DNA from: Xiphias gladius | Lineage: Eukaryota; Chordata; Actinopteri; Istiophoriformes; Xiphiidae | Assembly: GCF_016859285.1 (NCBI RefSeq) | Contig: NC_053411.1 | Span: 18,108,722-18,172,721 of the forward strand | DNA length: 64,000 nt | Reading direction: 5' to 3' | Position numbers and translations under genes: made by a program | The notes under the pieces: generated by a model | What the model saw: the letters and a program-made list of their open reading frames with translations, nothing else | The model's database searches: none | Told to the model about the DNA's origin: nothing | In this document: positions 37,523-49,000 of the stretch, piece by piece | Numbering within the stretch: the stretch's first letter is position 1 | How the letters are laid out: every line of letters begins with the position of its first letter

Positions 37523-38036
37523 TAAATCTGCAGAATAAGAAAAGTTTACAAAACATATAATAAATGGGTTTGCGCTCCCCCATTTCTATATACGCATTTG
37601 TGTATATTTGCGTCCCTCGCCCCTGTGTGAATAAATCTTAAGATGCTGACAGTTTAAGTAAAAGACCAGGTCCTGGGTGCTGCTGGAGTTCAACTGGCTC
37701 GTAGTAACACAAACGAAATCAATACTAAAGAACTATGTCTACTATTCGTATCTAAAAATAAAAAAAATAAAAAACTTATAAAGCAACGGCCCAGAATTAA
37801 TGCAACACAAAAAACAAAACACATACACACCCACAATTATGAGAAAAAGTGCTCAGAAGAAAGACTGTGAATAACATTCATTCTTAATAACACACAGTGC
37901 ACATAGGAAGAAGGTTTCGCCCCCCCCTCCCACCAGCTTGTAAACGCCCTTCATCATTCATCATCACAGTTCAGAATAAACACGGAGAAACTGTAAATAT
38001 CATTCTGCACATCACGAGGTTTCAGTCTTGGCCAGG

Positions 38037-38100
38037 AGGTCCAGCGTCAGGTCCCAGCGTCAGGTCCAGCGTCAGGTCCAGCGTCAGGTCCAGCGTCAGG
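38037..38100. repeat. 12-bp minisatellite (gtccagcgtcag)
   Basis: Five consecutive copies of gtccagcgtcag, one with an extra c. Confidence 0.9.
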
Positions 38101-39807
38101 GCCGGTACATCTTTTTCGGTTCAGCCTTTCCAGTTCCGCGTTGTTTGCCGGCACCGCTGTGGCAGTGTGAGAAGTTAACGACGGTTACCGCAGGTTCACT
38201 CTGTCTGACGGACTTACAGCGGCCCCACAGACCCCGCGTTACATTTAATGGCAGCGCTGACCCGCATTTTTGATTAATTCTTTTTTTTTTTCTACAGGAC
38301 TTGAGCACAGCAGCTACGGTGCGGGGGGACTTGGAGTTTCGGTTGAGACGGTAGAGATCACGGTTATTCTGGGTTGTTTTTAGACATAGACGAACGGCAG
38401 TGACTGGAATTAACGTCAACGCGCAACCTGTAGTTTTCTGCCGCTGGGGGTCCCTCGGTCGTCGTGACGTCCCGACGTAGCGCGGGATCACGGGGAGTTG
38501 CTGTCTTCGCCACCAGCTTCTCCTGGTTAGGATTCCTTCAGCGTCAATCTTTCAGGTCGTCTTTTTACCGAGAGGTCTCCTCCTCTCAATAATAAAAACT
38601 GACCTGGTGAGCAAATCCGGTAAAAACACGGAACGAAGCGTTTTCACGTTCAAAACCGTCCCGAAGGGGCTGCGAGCCGAGCTGCCGCTAATGTTTGCTC
38701 GTCTCGTTTCTCTGAAAACCTAAGATCCGGACGCCCGACGACTAAAACCCTTCATCTGGTTAAAGTGTATAGCTGAAGACAACCAACAGTTAAAAAGCGT
38801 ATCCTAAAAATGCAGCTTAAAGCTGGATGAGAAGTCAATTTTACCGTTTTACCGGCAAACAAACCACAACGCCGACGCATGCGCAAAGGGGAAATGACGC
38901 ACGCCACTGACAGTGAAACGGACGGTTGCCCGGATTTAAACAGCGGATTTCTCCCGGCTTTGGAAATTGCTGGAAACATTTGGGATAAAGTCAGTACGCA
39001 TCTCAACAACAGGGGTCTAGTTGTCTTTGGACATTTTAATGCGGAAGAGTTACATGTTAGACCTTTAAAATGGCTGATCCACTTGTAAAAGTCTGGCCCG
39101 GTGACGCCCGGGGGGTCAAAACAAACATCGATCTTTATGTTCTAGGATTCTGAATCGATTCGTTAACATTGGTCATTATTACATGACGTCATGTCCTGGT
39201 GTGAGAGCACAGGGCACATGCTGGAGTATTCTCGTACCCCGTCGCCCAGAGACCGGTGGTCTGAGCTTCAGCCGTCTGTCGGAACTCGCCAAACCAAAAG
39301 GGCTCTTCAGACCCCGGTTCGTCCCTCGGCTCACGAAGTTCACGGTAAATGACCACCGGCTGCAACGGTTACAGGACGTGACCACGGCGCCTCTCGGCCT
39401 TCGCTGGCTTAACCAATAGCAGCAGTGCACTATGTAGAATTACTGCAGCAAAGCATGAGGATTTGTTTTGTCAGCTGGAAAAAAATCAGCATCGCACTGA
39501 TGGGATCTGATGCCTGATACGATCGAACCCAACAAATCGATACTTTACTTGTATGAAAGCCGTGATGCAGTTTATGATAAATGTTAAATCTCTCCCTGTT
39601 CGTCTAAATTGGATTCATTTTGTTCCTCACGCTCACGTTTATTGATGAATATTCTATGATTTATTACTACTTTTGGTTTTTTAAAAGCAGGCCCAACGTG
39701 CGCACTGTGGGTCGTCCCCCCCAGCAAATGATCAGCAGTAGGATTAAAGTCGGCTTCGTCGTCAAACGCGGTCAAGTCCACAAGTAAAAGTAAGATGGTG
39801 ATAATAC

Positions 39808-42800
39808 CTGCACCTCTGGACTGTGGAAACAGGGACTGTTGGAGATGCTGAAGTTTCTGAGGCATCCCCGAGGAACGGAAACCTGGATAATGTCAGAATC
39901 ACAAAGACACGTCAGTGACCAGGTTGTGGTCCATGTCGTCACACAGGAAAGTTTGCATGGAACGCTCCGAATTAACAACTGAAGAAAAAGAAAACTAAAA
40001 ACCGGACCCCTCTCTGGGGGACCCGTGGACCAAACAGCTAACATCACTCGTTGGAGTGCGACGTGACACACATCACGTCACACACGTTTCAACATGCTCC
40101 GACCATGCCGTTAGAATCCTGACAAGTTTAACGTCAGGGGGTTTTCCGAAAGCAGGAAATAGGTGACTTACGTTTTGAACATTTCTTTTTACAGATTAGC
40201 ACCGTGAAGCAGAGACCAGCTAAAAGGACGACGACAGGTGCGAACCAGCTCTGGACGGGATCTGGAAGCATAGAGGAGACGCTGCCGTGACTCCGGGGAA
40301 GTAACAGTGCTGCACTGCAGGCGTCTATCGTTCACCAGGTAGCTTTTGCTACTGTGCTACAGCTTCTTTTTTGTTACTACTATGTCATGAGCGTGTGCAG
40401 TCTGTCCTCATTCGCTGAAGAAGTTGTTGACCGTGAGCAGCGGTTTCAGAACCTAAAGCGCTCTGTATTCAAAACCAGAGAGATAAGATAAGATGTCGTA
40501 TTCAGCTGTGAATGATCCGTTTTTTCTGCGACTTACTGGCTTGTTTCGGGTTCATCCCGCTGTCCTGGACTCCGGGATCGTTCTCATTGTCGCTTGGGCG
40601 TTCTGCTAAATCTGCAATGACACGGGAGCGCGTTAAATCACCTGGAAAGAGCCGATGGGGCTGCACACTTTCACAAAACTCAATGCTTTCTGTGCTCATA
40701 ACAAAAGATGCAAACGTGGTTATAAAACTGGAAAAGAAACGGGAACCAGCGTCCTAAAGCCGGGGTCAGTTGCTGAAGACAGGTGTTCAGATTAGTCGAT
40801 TTCTCCCTTTGGAGTGAAACTTTCCAGCGCGTTGAAAAGAAGAAGGATCTCCTGCTGACTGATTGGTAAGATGCCACTGAGACTTTAACAGTCAGTCACT
40901 TAGTTTGCCAGAGTACAGTTAAAGTTTCGACTGTATTTCCACTCATCAACGTGGTTCAGCAACGAGTGATCTAAACACCGCTGGAATCAGTTAGTAGAGT
41001 CACTGGACCCCAGAGTTCTGCGCCGCAGGTTTGGTTCTCTACAATCCGACCCGTCTTAACCGTTGGTCGTGGACCAGAAAATGTCAAGATATTTTACCGC
41101 TTCATCCACCAAATCCGACATGGAATGACTTGGTTTTCACGCTTCCACGCGGCTCAAACCATCCTGCGCTTGTGTCCGAGACATGATTTTAAAAAAAATA
41201 AAATAAAAAAAAAGTCATCGTCGTTCTAGACAACTGATGAAGATGTGTTTACCGATTTTGCCGCAACTTGTTCCAGCTGGTTTCACATCTGAGAAGAAAG
41301 GAGAGAGAGAGGGAGGTGTTGAATTAGTCGGAGGAGAGGATCAACCAAGACGTGTGCATGTCATTACTGAGAACTTCCACGGTTTTCAAAATTCTCTGGG
41401 TCCATTTTGTCGTCTCCCGATGTTCGGCCATCGGCTTTGTTGCCTGTGTGACATTGACCGAGTCTCAGAGTGCGCTTGGAGTTGGAGTGAAGTGTTTGGC
41501 CCCGTGCGCTGACGTCGCACATCCCGACATTTTAGCGAAAAAAAAGGTAGCCAGGAATTCTGCAGGGTTCGGCGAGTTCAGTTCAGGACGTCTTTTGTAA
41601 AAACAGGAAATACAATGGCCGAAGCACGATAGTGTGACGGGAAACCATCAGGGATGATACGGTGAAGAATTATTTTATATATACACGCGTCACATTTTTA
41701 AACATGTCCCGGCGGTTTATAACAAGAACTCCTGATGATATCATTAATTACATTAATGCGACGTGGACCCAGGTACGATGAATTCACTAAAACTCGACAA
41801 CATCAGCACAGGTCAAAACAGAGAAATGGTGCGGTCAGCGAACCATACAGTGTTTACGGCGCTTACCCAAGTTCACACAGGTACAATTGCCGCTGCTGTC
41901 ACATAATGAATACAGCCCCCCATCTTGCTCCTGCACTCCAGAGACCCTGACAGACCCTTCTCCTCGTGCAAGGTCTTTACAAGAGACTCCGAATCTTCTT
42001 CTGTGGCGCCGAGACTCAAATCGCAGGTATCCGCTGCGACAGAAGCAAAGATCAGAGCCATTTATTCGCCAAGTGTATCTCGAATCGGCCCCACTGACTC
42101 TGAACGGAAGAGTTGCATTTCTGCCAATCGTTGCACATATTTCTTCTGATGGACCAGAGCAGTGCCACTGTTTCTGGGCATCTGTAACAAAATGCACAAA
42201 AGGTAAGTTACACAGAGGAGAGGACAGAACATTTTCTGGTTCAAGTCTCAAATGGAAGGAATTGTTGCTTTTCTGGGTCTTACATCACTGTAAATGGAAT
42301 ATTTGGGGGTTTTGAACTGTCGGTTGCACAAAGAAGAAAAAAAAAAAAAAAAAAAGTTGTGATGATGTTTCATTGACCGAATGCTTAATCGATTAATCAA
42401 TGATGAAAACAGTCGTTACTTGCAGCCCCACATCACTGTGGCCTCAGTTGTAACTGGTGTCAAAACACAAACCGGTTGGTGAGTTTCATTTGACTACTGA
42501 GCCGAGTTAAAACCTCCCGAAGATAAAGGCACAAAAAGGTTTTTCCTTGATGACACCCAGGCCTCTGAGAAACATACCCTCGTTCTGGGAGCAGACCGGG
42601 AGAGCCGCCTCCAGCCACAGCTCGCTGACGCAGCGTGAAACGAGAGAGAGATGGAGAAAACTGTCCGTTTTTAGCCGAACAAGTGAGTTTGGTAGCACGG
42701 ATCGAAACTGAACAGTGTGTGAAATATCCACCGACCTCGTGTCCGGGAGCGACCGGACACTGCGCCAACCTGGTGAACGACACTTGTTTCACTGAAATGA

Positions 42801-43970
42801 CTCCGTTATGCATCTCTGTGTCGAACGTCCGGATGGTTGTCGCCATGTTTAGCGGCCGAATGCAATCAAGCAAATCATAACAGCTCCCGCCTTTTTTCTT
42901 ACCGCATTTCCATCACGACTGGTCCCGAGTGACATTTCACGACTTTCATAAAACGTGCAAACTCATCCGCACCCTCCTGTGATCGCAGTCACACGCTGGT
43001 GAGGAATATTCTCACCATGGCTACACTCACTCACTCACTCACACACTCACTCACTCACTCACACACTCACTCACACACTCACTCACTCACACACTCACTC
43101 ACTCACTCACACACTCACTCACTCACTCACTCACACACTCACTCACTCACACACTCACACACTCACACACTCACTCACTCACTCACTCACACACGCACAC
43201 GCACACGCACACGCACGTCCTCGTGTTGGACGCAGAAGATAAAGAGAAAACCTGTTTGCCACCGTGGGCGACGACCGCGGATACTCACCCGGGTCCTCTG
43301 GTTCGCCCGCGGTGCCTCGTCCAACATCCGCTCCACTGACGGCGCCTGTGGGATTGACCGAAAAACGAAAACACACTCAGAACCTGGACGTTCAAAGTCC
43401 GGCACGGTAGTAAAGGGGGGGACCTGGCTAGGTCCGGATCCTGGGCGCCAGAGACAGAGGAGAGAGCGCACACACCTCCCGGGACACCTTTTGGTTGTGG
43501 AAAATATCTTCGGTCAGGATGAATGGTTTCATCTCAACATCCGTCGTTGTCTGTCGTTCAGAGGCGGGAACTAATAGCCAACTCTTTGCAGGCACCTTTT
43601 AGCGAACTGGTCATTATTTCATCCCCACTTATATGTTACAAGAATATTAGACAGTTTTTCATTTCCTTATTCGCTACTTCAAATATTAAGGATGTCACAG
43701 ACATATATAGTTTTTAAAATCACGTGTGTACATAATACACTATATCACCGAGGATTATTTTAAAGCAGGCAGGTCTAATCCTTGTCTACTGGTTCTTTGG
43801 TTTATGTATTCGGGAATCGATCCCGGGGACGTTTCTCGACGTGACTCAGCCGTTCAGAGAACCGGGACGTTCCGGCACACGACAAAAGTGGTCAGCGCAG
43901 GTACCACCGTGAACGGGACCGACTTACCGTGGCTCAGAACGACCAGCAGACAGATGGCCCCGGCAGGCAT
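39808..43970 (-). CDS. Single-V Ig-superfamily membrane receptor, family unassigned
   Basis: Seven minus-strand exons with GT-AG borders, all internal ones phase 1-1: leader 43970-43928 (MPAGAICLLVVLSHG); short exon 43345-43289 (GAVSGADVGRGTAGEPEDPG); V-like exon 42181-41867; linkers 41288-41253 (DVKPAGTSCGKI) and 40611-40537 (DLAERPSDNENDPGVQ...); membrane exon 40261-40172 (WFAPVVVLLAGLCFTVLIC followed by KKKCSK); cytoplasmic exon 39882-39808 (RSSGMPQKLQHLQQSLFPQ). The V domain has Trp in YTWRINGSDL and ends DGGLYSLC, but the usual B-strand Cys is Phe (ATLPF); another Cys lies ten residues earlier (EEICATIG). Several sequons occur. It is a type I membrane protein, presumably on leukocytes. 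The cytoplasmic end is open: either a donor at 39807 leads to unseen exons, or the frame reads to a stop at 39584. I do not recognise the family. Confidence 0.65.
41867..42181 (-). CDS. V-like Ig domain exon of the unassigned receptor
   Basis: 315 nt, phase 1-1, from DAQKQWHCSGPSEEIC to CTCVNLG. The acceptor is cattttgttacag and the donor gtaagc. It has Trp and the Y-x-C motif of an Ig fold, an unusually Arg-rich centre (FESRRHRRRFGVSC), and four extra cysteines. Confidence 0.75.
43021..43206. repeat. (CACT)n tetranucleotide array
   Basis: About 185 bases of CACT/CACA units ending in a cacacg stretch, inside the intron between the leader and V exons of the minus-strand receptor. The apparent Thr-His-Ser protein across it is an artefact. 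Confidence 0.95.
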
Positions 43971-44273
43971 GTGGGGCCGGGGGGGGGGGGGTACCTTCGG
44001 CTATCACTGCGCTGCCGAGGGTCCCGGTTGCTTCGGCGGTCCTCCCGAGTCAGGACGTACCCACGACGGGGTCGCGTCTCTAAAAGCAGGACCAACGAAC
44101 CTGAAATACGTTTTTTGTTGTATTTTTCATTTCCTTCCCAACAGATCCCAGGTACGAGTACGTCTCTGTGCGCCGCAGGGAAACTCCTGATATGGACTGA
44201 GGAGCGAGTCAAGGGTTGGGAGAGTGACCCGGCAGCGGATGCGGCTGCTGGGGCGTTTTCAACCTGAATTTCC

Positions 44274-44319
44274 AGCTTCCGTGCTAACAACAACCGGGGT
44301 TGTTGCTAGCACGGAAGCT
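44274..44319. repeat. 22-bp near-perfect hairpin
   Basis: agcttccgtgctaacaacaa at 44274 is inverted at 44298-44319 with one mismatch and a two-base loop. It sits at the edge of the segmental repeat copy at 44335; it could be a MITE end or a scar. Confidence 0.7.
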
Positions 44320-44334
44320 AACCGTGTTTATCGT

Positions 44335-45038
44335 GATAGGAAATAAACCGACACTGACCGATAGAGGCCACAAGTGAAGGTCATTCGGAAAATAGGTGTT
44401 TTGTTTTTTTTCCCCTTTGGTCGTTTGGTCGAACCGACCATTCAAGTGCTAAAAGTATCGTTACAGATGCCAAACAAGCATCGAGTAATTCCTTCGTCAT
44501 AAAGTGTAAAGCATTATCGTGTTTTTATTAAAGACACAGCAGCGGCGTTGTGTTTTTAAGGCGGGCGGACTGGTGCTTGTCTGGTTTTCCTGAGTCACGA
44601 AAGGCTGCTTCATAGCTGAGCCATGTTATTTACATCACAAGTCGCGTTCACAAAGAAACAGGACAAAAATTCACAAGTATTCCTATGAGATTTTGAACTG
44701 AAAACCCAAAACCACATCAGAAAGCAGCCGGGACTCAGACTGACGCCGCTCGCTGAGTCCTTTCCTCCGGTATGTGATGAACCTGATATGGGACACTCCT
44801 CCGGGACCGAAGCCCCGCCCTCTCAGCCAGTTTTCCTGGGCTCTCATTGGTTCAGCGTGACGGCAGCCATCACCAAGGTTACCGTAAACAAAACAGAGAG
44901 GTCGTAGCGCCTCCCCGGGGTTTAACCACTTGAGGCAGCACTGAGACCGGTCACGGCTCGATAAGCCTTCGGACACGTTTTCCAACCCCCCCCCCAGAAC
45001 CAAGGGAGCCCCCCCACTGGAGGTGTTGTATCCCTGTA
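44335..45038. repeat. Segmental direct repeat, copy 2
   Basis: Collinear with 32599-33050. Here the minus strand reads gaaccaatgagagcccagg, a clean CCAAT box, and gagggcggggcttcgg, a GC box, about 0.85 kb upstream of the leader exon at 43970. Possible distal promoter of the minus-strand V receptor. Confidence 0.85.
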
Positions 45039-45258
45039 GAGAGGTTCTGGTGGTAAACCGCAGGCCTTTACACGGATTCCTCTTCTCTTCTTCTTGGCAT
45101 CAGTTAACACTGTGAAAGGAAAGTGCAACGACAGGCTCAACGACATGGATGGAGAATGAGACAATGGGACCCTGGGCACGGACAGGCAGGAGGCCTCCCA
45201 CCCATCCTGTATGAGACAACCAGGCTGGAAGTCTTCTGTCCCTTTGTGGGGGTTTTGC

Positions 45259-45330
45259 CCCCCCGCTATAAAATACACTGGATCTAGTGGGATAATGATA
45301 AAAGTGTCCTAAGTCTTACTCTAGGTCTTG
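45259..45330. repeat. Short dispersed repeat, copy 1
   Basis: Shares actggatctagtggga and gtcctaagtcttactctagg with 46199-46272. Confidence 0.7.
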
Positions 45331-45768
45331 TAAGTAAGAGGGTGAACATGGTTAACATACCTGCTAAAGAGCCTCTAGCATCGCTGTAGACTCAAATTAT
45401 CCACCAGGGTCAATGATGAAGTCAGATTTTCGAAAAGCTGAATTTTCACAGGTGAGCAACAAAGAGAGAACAATTCTGAAAGGATAAAATACGCTGATGT
45501 ACCAGATGTGACGAGCTTTGTGTTACACAAAAAATCAATAATAAGAACTTTTATAACCTTAATCCTCCAGTTCATCAGAGTGAAGTCGTGTGAGTCGGGC
45601 CTCAGCTATCGATGCCCCCGTAAGGTGCGTCTGAAACATCGGCGTCAACATGTTCAGCTTCTCCGAACTTTTCCGTCGACAAAAACCCGATGGAGATCGG
45701 CCCCGTGCAACACACGCTCCGTACCGGAGGACATTTCAGAACTAATGTAGGAAACTCAAGTCTATTCA

Positions 45769-45774
45769 TTTATT
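45769..45774 (-). terminator. Candidate poly(A) signal for Fc-receptor-like gene A
   Basis: AATAAA on the minus strand, about 280 bases beyond the candidate tail exon stop at 46050. Confidence 0.35.
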
Positions 45775-46049
45775 CCTTAGTTGGTAAATTAGCAGGGACG
45801 GTACAGAATAACATTGGTACATTAGAAAAAAAAAAAAATACAAATAATTTAATGTACACCGCATCAAGCTCCTTAATGATTTGACATCTTTTGAAACGCC
45901 CTCATTTAGGCGTCGCATTATATTAGCTGTGTAATAACGTATTTTTAAAAATGGGAAGAATATAAAATAAGCAGTTTGTCTCATTCGCAGTAATATTGGT
46001 TCGCCTATAACGTGGTCTTCTTCATCGTCGTCCCCGCAGGAAACCGGCC

Positions 46050-49000
46050 TCATCGCTCCCGTGCGAGACGATCAGAAGCTCTCCTCTTAGCCTCAGCTCG
46101 AGCTGCAGGAAGAGCAGAGGGGAGACCTTTTATTTACTGATTTATTTCTAAACTGTTGTCTTAAACAATTCTTGTCTCAGATATAATATTACAGGAGCCC
46201 CCCCCGCAATAAAATCCACTGGATCTAGTGGGACATCGATAAAAGGGTCCTAAGTCTTACTCTAGGTCTTTAAATTGAGCCCTTTCGATGTCCATTTTTT
46301 AAAAGTAGAATTTAATCCCACATAAGCAGCTGTTCCATCATTTGGTCCAGTTCCCTACTTCACCACACCTGTCAATCATCTGGACAAGCCGTCGCCTGCC
46401 CTGAGGCTCGGGTAGATGGCGTCCGTGATCAGTAGACTTTCACCTTCGCCGTTCTTTCACTTCCCTCTTTCTACCAACACTGTCGTACTGCGACAAGCGG
46501 CTCCGCAGCCGCTGGCTTCACCTCAGAAACCACGAGCAGGGGCCAGTGGGTGAGCTGGGCTCTCTCTACGCTTCACTCTGGTTTTCCAAAGATTCAACTT
46601 AGTTGTAATCAACTGCAATGACACTCGGTTTTGACATCACTGTGTGTGTCAGGAGGAATCTGCTGACTGATGAGAGAAGGGGCAGGTTTATTGAAATATA
46701 ACCTAACTTTCGGTGGGTGGAAACCGCCCAAATGGTACAAATTATTACATTTATTTGCATTTGAACAGCTTCTTCTCCTGCTCTAGTTTCTAGTTTACAT
46801 TTCACCTCCATGAACACCGCTTCCTGCTGTCACCACAACCGAATCTGCCCGCCGGTCCCACCGTTCCATCTCGTGTCACATCAAGCACTTCACTCCCGGT
46901 TCCGGCCCTGCCTCTTTCACACGCTTGTTCGCCCGGACGGATAGAGCCAGAGTTAACGGAGCCCGTTGATAACCGGCTTCAGGATACAGACTGTTCAGGC
47001 TCACCACACTCGGGCTAGGTGAAGCCAGATAACCCAAAGAGAGCCGGGCTAGGCTGAACCTGCTTTGCGATGCAGGCCCCGGGTCACTTCTGACTTGCCC
47101 CCAAGCAACGATACGCGACGTGCACCGCATTGTTGAAAAGTCTACAGGGAAGGAAGAGAATCTGGAGAATTTTAACTAGAAATGCTAAAAAGCTAAAAAG
47201 TTTAGAGGAATATTGACCCCCCCCATTTTAGGTCCCACGACTTGAATTCGTAAATACGGTAGATGTTCTGAAATAGTTTCGAAATTCAAAGTTGACGTAG
47301 AAGTGACAAACCTTTTCTAATTATATTGATCAGAATAATCGTTTATGACAACAGATGAGGTGATTTTAACCAGATGGACTAAATGATTTTGCAGTGTACT
47401 GAGCGTTCACCGCGGCGATATGTGTCTTTGAAGGGTCCCCGTCCCTACCAGCTACGAGATCGGCCCTGATCACAGACACCTTGTGGCCAACAGGAGAGGT
47501 AGTAAATACAGGGATCTGTACATTCTATTATCATTGTTAGGATTTTCAGGGGTGTTCTTACCTCGGGCCCACCTCCGGTACTTGTGCACAAACACTATCA
47601 TTATGCCGTTGTAGAAGCTAAAAAGCAGGACGGCACACGCCAGCCTGAGGTGAGACACGGACGTGTCAGGTAGAGTGGCAGGGACACTTTCGCTTCCGGG
47701 CTGGGCTCTGACTGTGAGGAGGAAACCACTTCAGGTCAACGGTTCTGTTTTTATCCAAACATTACACAAACAAGTACGCACAAAACTCCATCCATCGTGG
47801 GCCACAGCCACAGTTAGTTCTGAAGACTGCAAGTTTGAAAAAGAAGAAAAGACCAAAAACCAGTGGATGTGAACCGGTCACCGGACCTCTGTAGTCCGCT
47901 CCTCATCTCCGCTGCTATTGGCGGAACGCACCCGAATCTCCGGGTGAACTGTCGGCGAGCGAGCTGCATTGTGGACGATATCTCTAGTTCTCCTGCGTCA
48001 ATTTTAATCCTTTTTTTCTTTTTAAAAACAAACAAACAAAACAAAAAACCTGTCCGTCATGGGTCTACAGTATGTAGTATGCGATTTAGTTTTTGGTGAT
48101 TCTGGCGGGACGTCTGTAATGACAGGTGTCAGCAACACAGTGAGGCTTAACCATATTTTATAGGCTGACAGATGGTTTCTGTTTACTTAATTGACGCACA
48201 CAAATAGTTAACTGTTATATCTAGGGAACATTTTAACCACGTGACTCTCATCAAACCTCACCAGGGTCACAATACTCAAACCAGTCTGTCTCTGTGCTTT
48301 GTCCGCAGTGTACCCACTTAGACCTTTTCCCGGGTTGTACTGAGTTTCAGGTCTGTGTCAAGTCTAAAAAGCAGCAGTCAAGTCGAACAGTTTCAAGCTG
48401 CTTTGCAAGTATCTAAAAGAAGGACCGCAACTTATTAATTACGGAGCGTAGTCAGCTTCAACTTTTGAGCTTTAACTCAAAGAATGAGATGAGATTCCTG
48501 CCTCTAGAAACAGCTTTGTCTCAAAGACACGTCTGTATTACGTGAACACGGAGCTGACCTCACCTCTCACCACCAGCAAACTCTGCAGTGACTCTGCTTT
48601 TGTGGGGTGTTGACACTTGTAGAAGCCTTCGTCAGACTTGGACACCGCCGGGAGGATCATCTTTCCGTCGGGCTGAGTCCCGACGATGACGCCATTTCTG
48701 TAGAACGTTGCGTTGAAAGCCGACGTGGAGGGCTTCGCAGGTCTTACCTTGTAGGAACAGCGAAGTGTCACGCTGTCTCCCTCCGTCACAGGAAGCGCAG
48801 GGCTCTCCAGGATCACAACACCAGCTGGAACACAGAGTGACGGACCACGGTCCGCGGTTTTTCAGCCCTTAGTCTGTTTAGTTGCAGAAAAACTAACTAG
48901 AACATGTTCAGTAAAGATGGGAAAATACACAAGAAAGAGCAAAGTGCTTATTTAACACCTAATCATTTAAAAGAATTTAGCAAAGCAATGACAAGATGAT

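Noticed and set aside
42999..43574. 191-codon plus-strand frame rich in Thr, His, Ser
   Set aside because: Translation of the (CACT)n array inside an intron of a minus-strand gene.
45766..46053. 95-codon minus-strand frame with an acidic start
   Set aside because: Lies in the presumed 3' UTR of gene A, is AT-rich towards its end, and has no domain.
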